The position numbers and the translations under genes were made by a program. DNA of 64,000 bases. Origin: Arthrobacter sp. StoSoilA2 (GTDB lineage: Bacteria > Actinomycetota > Actinomycetes > Actinomycetales > Micrococcaceae). The stretch spans positions 3,968,001-4,032,000 of the forward strand of contig NZ_AP024643.1 in the NCBI RefSeq assembly GCF_019977195.1, given 5' to 3'. This document shows positions 8,664 through 17,148 of this stretch, piece by piece. Every line of letters starts with the position of its first letter. Positions within the stretch are counted from its first letter, which is position 1. Below the pieces are notes generated by a model. That model saw only the letters and a list, made by a program, of their open reading frames with translations. It was not told the origin of the DNA and made no database searches.

Positions 8664-8728
8664 GCAACGCGGGGTCACTTAGGGCCCATCCGGAAGCCCA
8701 CCATGGGCCCTAAGTGACCCCGCGTTGC
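8664..8728. terminator. 26-bp perfect hairpin between convergent genes
   Basis: GCAACGCGGGGTCACTTAGG and six further bases form an arm at 8664-8689. The arm is exactly complementary to 8703-8728, with a 13-nt loop. It fills the gap between lacI (+) and gntR (-) and can act as a bidirectional terminator. The stem is far longer than termination requires, and it shares GCGGGGTCAC with the hairpin at 1404-1442. Confidence 0.8.
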
Positions 8729-8729
8729 T

Positions 8730-9428
8730 CTAGTCTCCGGAAGCCTGCGAGCCCACTCCGGCCTCTTTGTAGAAGCCTTCGATGTGGGCCGCCACGAGCT
8801 GTGCTGCCCGGCCGCCGTCGTCGTTGTTCACAGCAGCGAGGATGGCGCGATGCTCGGCCCTGAGCCGTTCGGAAGTCGCCTTCCAATCCGGAAGGTTCCC
8901 CGTCAACTCGCCGGCGTAGTTTTCAATTGCGCCCCGCAATGACGCCATCATTGCACTGACCACTGTATTTCCGGCAGCCTGTGCCAGTGCCACATGGAAC
9001 CGGGCATCAAGGGCCAGGAACGCCTCGATGTCCGGACTGTTGTCCATTTGCTCGAGCAGCGCCGCCGCCTCATCAAGGGCAGGGGCGCCAACTTTGGCCC
9101 GGGCAGCTGCCCAGGATTCGAGCAGCACCCGGGTCTCCACGATGTCGGCCACGGGAAGGTGCCGGGTCGCCACGTGGAGGCGGAGCGTGGAGCCCAGTGC
9201 AGAGCCGGGCTCGGCGATCACTACAGTTCCCGCATCCTTGCCCGAGCCAACACCCGCGCGCACAACACCCATTGCTTCAAGGATCCGCACGGCCTCCCGT
9301 ACAGATGTCCTGGATACCTGCAGCTGCTCGGCCATTGCCCGCTCTCCGGGGAGCCGACCGCCGAGGGCGAGGTCGCCGTCGGATAGCTGCTTTTCTATCC
9401 ACTGCAGGACTAGTTCGTGGGTACGCAT
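8730..9428 (-). CDS. GntR-family (FadR subgroup) regulator, likely lactate-responsive LldR type
   Basis: A 232-residue protein. The N-terminal winged helix (about 5-70) contains LPGERAMAEQLQVSRTSVREA. The C-terminal FCD ligand domain carries the Asp/His pattern DARFHVAL and AEHRAIL, as in metal-binding FadR-type regulators. It is divergent from the lldD-like gene and separated from it by about 90 bp holding three near-identical TGTGGT-N3-ACCACA sites, so it most likely controls lactate (2-hydroxyacid) oxidation and its own expression. Confidence 0.9.
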   Translation of the reverse strand: MRTHELVLQWIEKQLSDGDLALGGRLPGERAMAEQLQVSRTSVREAVRILEAMGVVRAGVGSGKDAGTVVIAEPGSALGSTLRLHVATRHLPVADIVETRVLLESWAAARAKVGAPALDEAAALLEQMDNSPDIEAFLALDARFHVALAQAAGNTVVSAMMASLRGAIENYAGELTGNLPDWKATSERLRAEHRAILAAVNNDDGGRAAQLVAAHIEGFYKEAGVGSQASGD

Positions 9429-9445
9429 ACGGGAATACTAGTTGA

Positions 9446-9499
9446 TGTGGTCCAACCACATGGCTTACAGTGTGGTTAGACCACAGTGGTAGGACCACA
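9446..9499. promoter_or_regulatory. Three GntR-type operators between gntR and lldD
   Basis: TGTGGT-CCA-ACCACA at 9446-9460, TGTGGT-TAG-ACCACA at 9471-9485 and AGTGGT-AGG-ACCACA at 9485-9499 match the TGGT-N3-ACCA half-site pattern of FadR-type regulators. A possible promoter for lldD (TTGATG at 9442-9447, 17-bp spacer, TTACAG at 9465-9470) is covered by site 1, while sites 2 and 3 lie just downstream, which is consistent with repression. Confidence 0.8.
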
Positions 9500-9519
9500 G
9501 AATTTCAAGGGAGAACCGC

Positions 9520-10851
9520 ATGACCGACACCCTCGATCCGAAGATCACAGCAGCCCCGGCCAATGCCGGGAGCGACGAAACCGTCAGCCGGCCGCCCCAG
9601 CCGACGCCCGCCGTCGTACAATCTCCGGCACTGAAGCGGCGCATCCCCAAGGTGTCGGACCTGGCGCCGCTCATGCAGTTCAAGAAGCCCGAATTCAGCA
9701 AGGCGGCCCGCCTCAAGCGTGCCAGCACCATCTGGGACCTGCGCGACATCGCCAAGCGCCGCACGCCGCAGGCCCCATTCGACTACACCGACGGCGCCGC
9801 GGAAGCCGAGGTCACGCTACGCCGGGCGCGCCAGGCGTTCCAGGACATCGAATTCCGCCCCGGGATCCTTCGCGATGTTTCCAGGATCGACCTCCGTACG
9901 GACATTCTGGGGAAGGAATCGCGCCTCCCCTTCGGCATTGCGCCCACCGGATTCACCCGGATGATGCAGTCCGAGGGCGAATACGCCGGCTCGCAGGCCG
10001 CAGAAGCTGCCGGCATTCCCTACACGCTGTCCACGATGGGCACGGCCTCGATCGAGGACGTTGCTACGGCGGCTCCGAACGGCCGCAACTGGTTCCAGCT
10101 GTACCTCTGGACCGATCGTGACCGCTCCCTGGAGTTGATCGAGCGCGCCGCCAAAGCAGGCAACGATACCCTCATGGTGACCGTGGATACTGCTGTCGCC
10201 GGGGCTCGACTGAGGGACGTCCGTAACGGCATGACCATCCCGCCGGCGCTGACACTCAAGACAGTCCTGGATGCGTCCTACCGACCCGCGTGGTGGTTCA
10301 ACTTCCTGACGCATGAGCCGCTGACCTTCGCGTCGCTCTCGCGGTATACGGGAACGGTGGCGGACCTCATCAACTCAATGTTCGACCCCACGCTGACGTA
10401 TGAGGATCTTGATTGGCTGCGTGAAACCTGGAAGGGCAAGCTTGTGGTCAAGGGCATCCAGACCGTAGAAGACGCCCGCAAGGTGGTGGACCACGGCGCC
10501 GACGGCATCGTCCTGTCCAACCATGGTGGCCGCCAACTGGACCGGGCGCCTATCCCGTTCCATTTGCTGCCTGAAGTTTCGGCGGCCCTGAAGGCGGACA
10601 ACAGCAAGGCCGCGATCATGCTGGACACGGGCATCATGAGCGGCGCCGACATCGTGGCCGCCCTCGCCTTGGGGGCAGACTTTGCCTTGATCGGCCGCGC
10701 ATACCTCTATGGACTCATGGCCGGCGGACGCGAAGGCGTGGACCGCACGATCCAGATCCTCGAGAAGGACATGACCCGCACCATGGCACTCCTGGGCGTC
10801 AGCAAGGTATCGGACCTGAACCCGGACCACGTGCGGCTGCTGCAGAAGTAG
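9520..10851 (+). CDS. lldD: FMN-dependent alpha-hydroxyacid (L-lactate) dehydrogenase
   Basis: A 443-residue TIM-barrel flavoprotein that would oxidise L-lactate to pyruvate and pass electrons to the quinone pool. LSNHGGRQLD carries the catalytic His and substrate Arg; GIAPTGFTRM, the MVTVDT strand and the LDTGIMSGADIV phosphate-binding loop are all present. It is about 45 residues longer than E. coli LldD because of a Pro/Thr-rich N-terminal extension (residues 1-45). Start ATG 9520 has AAGGGAG. The divergent GntR regulator and triple operator support lactate control; another 2-hydroxyacid remains possible. Confidence 0.88.
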   Translation: MTDTLDPKITAAPANAGSDETVSRPPQPTPAVVQSPALKRRIPKVSDLAPLMQFKKPEFSKAARLKRASTIWDLRDIAKRRTPQAPFDYTDGAAEAEVTLRRARQAFQDIEFRPGILRDVSRIDLRTDILGKESRLPFGIAPTGFTRMMQSEGEYAGSQAAEAAGIPYTLSTMGTASIEDVATAAPNGRNWFQLYLWTDRDRSLELIERAAKAGNDTLMVTVDTAVAGARLRDVRNGMTIPPALTLKTVLDASYRPAWWFNFLTHEPLTFASLSRYTGTVADLINSMFDPTLTYEDLDWLRETWKGKLVVKGIQTVEDARKVVDHGADGIVLSNHGGRQLDRAPIPFHLLPEVSAALKADNSKAAIMLDTGIMSGADIVAALALGADFALIGRAYLYGLMAGGREGVDRTIQILEKDMTRTMALLGVSKVSDLNPDHVRLLQK

Positions 10852-10854
10852 CCA

Positions 10855-10920
10855 CCCAACTAGGTCGCAGTTAAGCACGTTTTGAGCCCGCTAAACGCGC
10901 TTAACTGCTACCCAGTTGGG
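10855..10920. repeat. 66-bp dispersed palindromic repeat, copy 2
   Basis: Same length and arm architecture as 1455-1520 (GCAGTTAAGC arm and GCTTAACTGC arm, outer CCCAA/TTGGG). It lies between the convergent lldD (+) and gdhA (-) genes, three bases after the lldD stop. Confidence 0.85.
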
Positions 10921-10930
10921 GGCGCGGGCT

Positions 10931-12268
10931 CTAGATCAGGCCCTGAGCCAGCATCGCGTCGGCTACCTTGACGAAACCGCCGATGTTGGCGCCCACCACA
11001 TAGTTTCCCGGCGAACCATATTCTTCGGCGGTTGCTGCGCAGCGGTCATGGATGCCCACCATGATCTCGGTAAGCCGCTGTTCCGTGTGCTCAAATGACC
11101 ACGAATCACGGCTGGCGTTCTGCTGCATTTCCAGCGCGGACGTAGCAACACCACCAGCATTGGCGGCTTTACCCGGGCCGAACAGAACGCCCGCCTCCTG
11201 GAACACTGACACTGCCGAACGCGTGGAGGGCATGTTGGCGCCTTCAGCTACGGCAATCAGGCCGTTGCTGACCAACTTGGCGGCAGCTTCGCCGTCGAGC
11301 TCGTTCTGCGTGGCGCATGGCAGCGCGACCGTGCCGTTCACGTCCCACACGGAACCGCCGGCAACGTGGCTGGCTCCGGAACGGCGCGCAGCGTATTCGG
11401 TGAGGCGCCCGCGTTCCACTTCCTTGATCTGGCTGAGAAGCCCGACGTCGATTCCCGCCTCATCCACGACGTAACCGGCGGAATCGGAACAGGCCACCAC
11501 GGTTGCACCGAGAGATTGTGCCTTGGCAATCGCGTTGATGGCCACGTTTCCGGAACCGGACACCACAACGCGCTGGCCATCAAAGGAAGCACCACGGGTC
11601 TTGAGCATCTCCTGGGCGAAGATCACGGTGCCGTAACCGGTAGCCTCCGGCCGGACCAACGAGCCACCCCAGGAAATCCCCTTGCCGGTGAGGACGCCGG
11701 ATTCATAGCGGTTGGTGATGCGCTTGTACTGGCCAAAGAGGTAGCCGATCTCGCGCCCGCCAACCCCAATATCGCCGGCCGGGACATCGGTGTATTCACC
11801 GATATGCCGGTACAACTCAGTCATGAACGACTGGCAGAACCGCATGATCTCGGCGTCGGAGCGTCCGCGGGGATCGAAGTCGGAGCCGCCCTTGCCACCG
11901 CCGATCGGCATGCCTGTAAGGGCATTCTTGAAGATCTGCTCAAAGCCGAGGAACTTCACGATGCCCAGGTACACCGACGGGTGGAACCGGAGCCCGCCTT
12001 TGTACGGGCCAAGCGCCGAGTTGAACTCCACCCGAAAACCGCGGTTTACGTGGACGCGGCCTGAGTCGTCGGTCCACGGCACGCGGAAGATGATCTGCCG
12101 TTCGGGTTCGCACAGACGCTCCAGCACGGCACCCTCAAGTAATTCGGGGTGCCGATCGTGAACAGGCCCCAGGCTTTCGAAGACCTCGGTGACCGCCTGG
12201 TGGAACTCCTTCTCGCCAGGGTTCCGCGCCAATACGGTGTTCCGGACAGCTTCGAGCCTCGAATCCAT
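10931..12268 (-). CDS. gdhA: NADP-specific glutamate dehydrogenase
   Basis: A 445-residue hexameric-type glutamate dehydrogenase that aminates 2-oxoglutarate to glutamate. The catalytic lysine region PIGGGKGGSDFDP, the substrate-binding GPYKGGLRFHP and the Rossmann SGSGNVAINA are intact, and the length is normal for the small NADP enzymes. Transcribed alone, with a 214-bp upstream region before the arsR gene in which I see no clear operator. Confidence 0.95.
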   Translation of the reverse strand: MDSRLEAVRNTVLARNPGEKEFHQAVTEVFESLGPVHDRHPELLEGAVLERLCEPERQIIFRVPWTDDSGRVHVNRGFRVEFNSALGPYKGGLRFHPSVYLGIVKFLGFEQIFKNALTGMPIGGGKGGSDFDPRGRSDAEIMRFCQSFMTELYRHIGEYTDVPAGDIGVGGREIGYLFGQYKRITNRYESGVLTGKGISWGGSLVRPEATGYGTVIFAQEMLKTRGASFDGQRVVVSGSGNVAINAIAKAQSLGATVVACSDSAGYVVDEAGIDVGLLSQIKEVERGRLTEYAARRSGASHVAGGSVWDVNGTVALPCATQNELDGEAAAKLVSNGLIAVAEGANMPSTRSAVSVFQEAGVLFGPGKAANAGGVATSALEMQQNASRDSWSFEHTEQRLTEIMVGIHDRCAATAEEYGSPGNYVVGANIGGFVKVADAMLAQGLI

Positions 12269-12482
12269 GCGTCTTCCTATCCATCCATGCGCCGACTGGC
12301 GACGAGACGATTCAGTCCCGTCATCGTTGCATCATTGGACGTAGGATCTCCATCCAGCGAGAATGTGACCCACGGGAAGAGTTAACACAACCGTAGAAAA
12401 ACCCCGCAAACGCAAGGAAACCTGACGCTAACGAAACCTCACAAGGTGTTCAAGATCACGTTGTATTGAGTTGGTAAGCGAA

Positions 12483-13055
12483 CTAGCGCTTGCGACCGAA
12501 TTTCGGAAGGTTGGGAAGATTCGGAAGGTTGGCCAGCAGATCCGCCGCTTTAGTGGCAGCGCGGCCAACAGTCCGGCCAATCTGCTGCGGAACGGTATCG
12601 TCCGATGCCGGATCCAGCGAGAGGGGCATCCCATCTGAGTGGACTTTCACGGCCTTGCTGACGGCCTCGGCACGAGTTGCAACGAGATCCGGCAAAGTGG
12701 CTTCCACATTCGACCCGGCGGGCACAGCCTCAGCGGAAGCCACCGTTTGCGGCGCTGCTTCCTCGGAAGGTCCGACGGCGGCGCTGGCCGAGGGTCCGAC
12801 GTCGAACGTTTCCAGCCAGGTAGCCACACCTGCCAGCGGCTTCGGGTTCAGCGCGTAGTAGCGCTTCTGCCCCTGGGCGCGCATGCTGACGAGGTCAGCC
12901 TCGCGGAGCACCTTCAGATGCTTGGAGATAGTGGGCTGGCTTGCAGCCAGTTCTTCCACCAGTTCGCCTACAGCTTTATCCCCAGAGCGGAGTGAAACCA
13001 GGATGTCGCGCCTGGTTGCCTCAGCTATGACGGCAAATACGTCGTCAGTCACCAT
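12483..13055 (-). CDS. ArsR-family winged-helix regulator with low-complexity C-terminal tail
   Basis: A 190-residue protein from ATG 13055 (MVTDDVFAVIAEATRRD), with GGGAGG five bases upstream. The ArsR/SmtB winged helix is at about residues 3-85 (ELAASQPTISKHLKVL). The familiar metal-binding Cys pairs are absent, so it is probably not a metal sensor. The rest is Ala/Pro/Val-rich and ends in a repeat NLPNLPNLPKFGRKR. Regulons unknown. It is divergent from a small membrane protein gene, which is its most likely target. Confidence 0.8.
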   Translation of the reverse strand: MVTDDVFAVIAEATRRDILVSLRSGDKAVGELVEELAASQPTISKHLKVLREADLVSMRAQGQKRYYALNPKPLAGVATWLETFDVGPSASAAVGPSEEAAPQTVASAEAVPAGSNVEATLPDLVATRAEAVSKAVKVHSDGMPLSLDPASDDTVPQQIGRTVGRAATKAADLLANLPNLPNLPKFGRKR

Positions 13056-13210
13056 GCCTCCCACCCTAGCGACATATACGCCAAATGGCATCCCTGTTTC
13101 GTGCCGCGACGGCGCTGGATCGTTGACCCTATCCAAGGCCAATGCTAAAACGGATTCACGGTCCGTCCGGGCTGCCAGGCCCCGGCCGCCAAAAGCACGG
13201 GGGCGGGGCA

Positions 13211-13687
13211 ATGACTGATTTCCTTCGGCGCCAAATCTTCAACATCATCGCCGGTGTGTTCCTTGCCGTCTTCGTCTTTGTGTGGAGTGCCGTGCTCCTT
13301 CGGGTCGGCACCTGGGTTCCAACAGGTGATCTGACGGCCCCTGAACTGAACGGCGCCCTGGTTACCGCGGCGGGCGTCCTCGCCACGTCCCTGAGTTCGC
13401 TAACGGCATCCGCACTGGGGTTCACCATTTCGGAGGTTAAGCGGGACAGCGCGAACGCGGGCGAATCCAGTGCCGTCGTCAGCCCGGCCGAGGTTGCCTT
13501 GCGGTTATCGGGACGGGTGATAGTCGCGATCATGGTTTACATCACCATGGGCTTGCTGGTCCTGGTGCTATGGCTGTTCAAGGGCCAAGCGTCCACGGAC
13601 CTCATCGGAGCATTTGCTTTGTCGTTGCTGGGCTGGCTCGTGGGTGCGGCGGGCGTGGTGTTCCAGACGGAGAACACTGGGCCGTAG
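13211..13687 (+). CDS. Small membrane protein of unknown function
   Basis: A 158-residue protein from ATG 13211 with GGGGGCGGGG upstream. Four hydrophobic stretches are visible: about 8-30 (NIIAGVFLAVFVFVW), 45-70, 105-125 (IVAIMVYITMGLLVLVLWLF) and 133-152. No enzymatic motif was seen. Divergent from the ArsR gene across 155 bp. The stop is only 13 bp from the convergent acuC stop. Confidence 0.6.
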   Translation: MTDFLRRQIFNIIAGVFLAVFVFVWSAVLLRVGTWVPTGDLTAPELNGALVTAAGVLATSLSSLTASALGFTISEVKRDSANAGESSAVVSPAEVALRLSGRVIVAIMVYITMGLLVLVLWLFKGQASTDLIGAFALSLLGWLVGAAGVVFQTENTGP

Positions 13688-13700
13688 GTGGCAAGACCGT

Positions 13701-14927
13701 CTAATCGAACCAGGGATCGAGCCCGTACAAAGGGAAGATCTCCTTGCGCGTGGCAATGACCGTCCTGTCCACCTCGTCCGCGGGGTCGTATCCAACCTCC
13801 CAGGAGCGCCACCAGACATCCACGTCATCGCTCATCGACTCGGGCGCCCAAACCCCGTAAGTTTCCCTGACATAGGTCCGCCAGGCCTCGGGAACGGGAG
13901 TGCTTAGCGGGACCGGCCGCTGCGTCACCATCCCGATCAGGTGGCTCCACGCACGTGGCACAACACCCGTGATGTCATAGCCGCCTCCACCAGTGGCTAT
14001 CCACCGGTTATCGCAGTACCTGGCGGCAAGGCTGGCGACGGCGCTGGCCGCCTCCCGCTGCCCGTCCACGCTGAGGTTGAGGTGCGTCAATGGATCCAGG
14101 CGGTGCGAATCACAGCCGTGCTGACTGACAATCACCTCGGGATTGAAAGCTCCAACCAGTTGCGGTACCACCGCGTGAAAGGCGCGAAGCCATGCGGCGT
14201 CTCCCGTGAACGCCGGCAACGCGACGTTGACAACCGTGCCTTGCGCATCCGGGCCGCCGGTTTCATTAGCGAAACCCGTTCCCGGAAAGAGGGTAAGCCC
14301 GGATTCGTGCAGGGAAATTGTCATGACGCGGGGGTCATTCCAAAAAATGCTTTGCGTTCCGTCGCCATGGTGGGCATCGACGTCGATGCTCACCACGCGC
14401 CGCACACCGCCGTCCAGAAGCCGCTGGATGGCGATTGCGACGTCGTTATAGACGCAGAATCCGCTGGCCCGCTCGCGCGCGGCATGATGCAATCCACCAC
14501 TGAAATTCACGGCGCGCACGGCTTTCCCGGAGAGGATGGACTCAGCAGCCAACAGGGAACCACCGGCGAGTCGGGCACTGGCCTCGTGCATGCCGGCAAA
14601 TGCGGGATCATCCTCGGTTCCGAGCCCCCGGTCTTCCTCGGGCATGGACGGATCCTGGCTAACGCGGCGCACCGCCGCGACGTACTCCGCGCTGTGCACC
14701 GAGCAAAGTTCGACGTCGGTGGCCAGCTCCGGCTTCTCCACCGCCACATGGCTGTGGTTGAAAAGACCGAGGGATTCCGCGAGCCTCGCAGTTAACTCCA
14801 GCCGCTGCGGGGCCATAGGATGGCTGGGACCAAAGTTGTAAGCAGTCATGGCCGGATCCCACACAACCGTCGTTGGCAGTGCGGATCGCGTAATGCTGGA
14901 AGCAGTTGTTCCAAGCCTGGAGTTCAT
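13701..14927 (-). CDS. acuC: Acetoin utilization protein / class I histone-deacetylase-family deacetylase
   Basis: A 408-residue zinc hydrolase with HDAC-fold motifs: HHAARERASGFCVYND with the His-His pair, the zinc-binding DVDAHHGDG, the QHGCDSHRLDPL metal region and GGGGYD near the end. In Bacillus, AcuC deacetylates and activates acetyl-CoA synthetase; an acsA gene lies 30 kb away here. The ATG at 14927 has only a weak ribosome binding site. It is divergent from ktrB. Confidence 0.9.
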   Translation of the reverse strand: MNSRLGTTASSITRSALPTTVVWDPAMTAYNFGPSHPMAPQRLELTARLAESLGLFNHSHVAVEKPELATDVELCSVHSAEYVAAVRRVSQDPSMPEEDRGLGTEDDPAFAGMHEASARLAGGSLLAAESILSGKAVRAVNFSGGLHHAARERASGFCVYNDVAIAIQRLLDGGVRRVVSIDVDAHHGDGTQSIFWNDPRVMTISLHESGLTLFPGTGFANETGGPDAQGTVVNVALPAFTGDAAWLRAFHAVVPQLVGAFNPEVIVSQHGCDSHRLDPLTHLNLSVDGQREAASAVASLAARYCDNRWIATGGGGYDITGVVPRAWSHLIGMVTQRPVPLSTPVPEAWRTYVRETYGVWAPESMSDDVDVWWRSWEVGYDPADEVDRTVIATRKEIFPLYGLDPWFD

Positions 14928-15028
14928 CCAGAACAGGCTACCTGAGGCCGCGGAGCTCTACCGCCCGGTTACGCTGCAGGAATAGTGGTTTACTACTCAG
15001 GAAAGCATGTTCAACCGAGGAAGAACCC

Positions 15029-16462
15029 ATGTCTCAAAGCCAGTCGCGCTCTGCGAGCCCGGCCCACTGGCAACCCGGCCAGCAGGAACGTGAAGGTCTG
15101 TGGATTTTCACGCGTGCGCGCGACTTCATTGACAACATCGCCAACACGTCCCCGGCCCGCCTGGCCCTGGTCGCTTTCGCCTCGGTGATCCTGCTCTTCA
15201 CAGGCTTGTTGTCCTTGCCGTTCTCCTCGGCTTCGGGCGAACCTACTCCTCTGCACCAGGCCATGTTCACGGCGGTTTCCAGTGTCTGCGTGACCGGCCT
15301 GACCGTGGTTTCCACCGCCACCCACTGGTCCTTCCTTGGCCAGCTCATTATTTTGGTGGGCATCTTCGTGGGCGGCCTTGGCACTTTGACCCTCGCTTCA
15401 CTGTTGGCCCTCATGGTCAGCAAGCGGCTCGGTGTCCGCGGCAAGCTCATCGCCCAGGAGGCCATGAACAACGCCGGCAGGCTTGGTGAAGTGGGTACGC
15501 TGCTGCGCATCGTCATCGTGACCTCCGTGGTGATCGAAGGCGCCCTTGCCTTGGCCCTGATCCCCCGCTTCATGCTTCTCGGCGAGCCATTCTGGCAGTC
15601 GGTGTGGCACGGGGTCTTCTACTCGATCTCGTCCTTCAACAATGCCGGATTTACGCCGCACTCGGACGGAATCGTGCCCTACGAGACCGACCTCTGGATC
15701 CTGGTTCCACTCATGTTGGGCGTGTTCCTTGGCAGCCTCGGCTTCCCGGTAGTGATGGTTCTGCAACAGAACGGCCTGAACTGGAAGAAGTGGAACCTCC
15801 ACACCAAGCTCACCATCCAGGTGTCCTTCATCCTGCTGCTCGCCGGCACGGTCCTGTGGGCGCTCATGGAATGGGACAACGTGCGGACCATCGCGCACAT
15901 GGATCTTGGCGACAAGCTCATCCATTCCCTCTTTGCATCAGTGATGACGCGCTCAGGCGGGTTCAACCTGGTTGACCAGAACCACATGGAATCCACCACG
16001 ATGCTCCTCACGGATGCCCTCATGTTTGCCGGCGGCGGCTCGGCGTCCACCGCGGGTGGCATCAAGGTGACCACTATCGCGGTCATGTTCCTCGCCATTG
16101 TTGCCGAGGCCCGTGGAGATGCCGATGTGAAGGTCTACGGACGCACGATTCCCCAAGGCACCATGCGGGTGGCCATCTCGGTGATTGTTGCCGGCGCCAC
16201 ACTTGTATCGGTCGCGGCATTCCTGCTGCTCTCCATCAGCGGCGCAACACTGGACAGGGTGCTCTTTGAAACCATCTCCGCCTTTGCCACAGTGGGACTG
16301 AGCACCAACCTCAGCGCCGAGCTGCCGCCGTCGGGCGTTTACGTCCTGACCGCACTCATGTTCGCAGGCCGTGTGGGCACCGTAACCCTCGCTGCCGGCC
16401 TGGCCCTGCGCCAGCGCAGCCAGCTGTACCACTACCCGGAAGAGAGGCCAATCATTGGCTAG
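15029..16462 (+). CDS. ktrB: TrkH/KtrB-family potassium transporter, membrane subunit
   Basis: A 477-residue channel-like K+ transporter from ATG 15029 with GAGGAAG upstream. Four M1-P-M2 repeats each carry the selectivity glycine: SVCVTGLT, SSFNNAGFT, TRSGGFNLV and AFATVGLST. The first transmembrane segment starts around residue 45 after a charged cytoplasmic leader. The 3' end overlaps the start of ktrA, so the channel and its gating ring are co-translated. Confidence 0.93.
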   Translation: MSQSQSRSASPAHWQPGQQEREGLWIFTRARDFIDNIANTSPARLALVAFASVILLFTGLLSLPFSSASGEPTPLHQAMFTAVSSVCVTGLTVVSTATHWSFLGQLIILVGIFVGGLGTLTLASLLALMVSKRLGVRGKLIAQEAMNNAGRLGEVGTLLRIVIVTSVVIEGALALALIPRFMLLGEPFWQSVWHGVFYSISSFNNAGFTPHSDGIVPYETDLWILVPLMLGVFLGSLGFPVVMVLQQNGLNWKKWNLHTKLTIQVSFILLLAGTVLWALMEWDNVRTIAHMDLGDKLIHSLFASVMTRSGGFNLVDQNHMESTTMLLTDALMFAGGGSASTAGGIKVTTIAVMFLAIVAEARGDADVKVYGRTIPQGTMRVAISVIVAGATLVSVAAFLLLSISGATLDRVLFETISAFATVGLSTNLSAELPPSGVYVLTALMFAGRVGTVTLAAGLALRQRSQLYHYPEERPIIG

Positions 16463-17141
16463 TACCACAGGGGCGGCCAACCGCCCCGCCCACAACGCAC
16501 CAGTGCTGGTCATTGGCCTTGGCCGGTTCGGGTCGGCCACAGCCGAGCAATTGGTCAAGCAAGGCCGGGAAGTCCTGGCGATTGAACGCGACCGGACGCT
16601 CGTCCAGAAATGGGCTCCCGTGCTCACCCACGTGGTGGAGGCGGACGCCACCAACATCGATGCCCTGCGGCAGCTGGGGGCCCAGGAGTTCAGCTCCGCC
16701 GTGGTAGGCGTGGGCACGTCCATCGAGTCCTCGGTGCTCATCACGGTGAACCTGGTGGACCTGGGCATCCAACACCTCTGGGTCAAGGCGATCACCCCAT
16801 CCCACGGCAAGATCCTCAGCCGGATCGGCGCAAACCACGTGATCTACCCGGAAGCCGACGCCGGCGTCCGTGCCGCGCACCTGGTGTCAGGGCGCATGCT
16901 GGACTTCATCGAGTTCGACGACGACTACGCGATCGTCAAGATGTATCCGCCCAAGGAAACTGTGGGCTTCACCCTGGAGGAATCCAAGGTGCGCTCCAAA
17001 TACGGCGTGACGATCGTCGGCGTGAAGACCCCCGGTGAGGACTTCACGTATGCGCGGCCGGAAACCAAGGTGTCAGGACACGACATGCTGATCGTGTCCG
17101 GACACGTCGATCTCCTGGAGCGCTTCGCAGCACGGCCCTAG
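16455..17141 (+). CDS. ktrA: KtrA/TrkA-family potassium uptake regulatory subunit
   Basis: A 228-residue soluble RCK protein: Rossmann RCK-N (about 15-135; VIGLGRFGSATAEQL binds nucleotide) and RCK-C (about 145-228). It forms the octameric ring that gates KtrB. The start is TTG 16455, inside the end of ktrB, with AGAGAGG upstream; the in-frame overlap leaves no better start. Confidence 0.92.
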   Translation: MASTTGAANRPAHNAPVLVIGLGRFGSATAEQLVKQGREVLAIERDRTLVQKWAPVLTHVVEADATNIDALRQLGAQEFSSAVVGVGTSIESSVLITVNLVDLGIQHLWVKAITPSHGKILSRIGANHVIYPEADAGVRAAHLVSGRMLDFIEFDDDYAIVKMYPPKETVGFTLEESKVRSKYGVTIVGVKTPGEDFTYARPETKVSGHDMLIVSGHVDLLERFAARP

Positions 17142-17148
17142 GGCGCGG

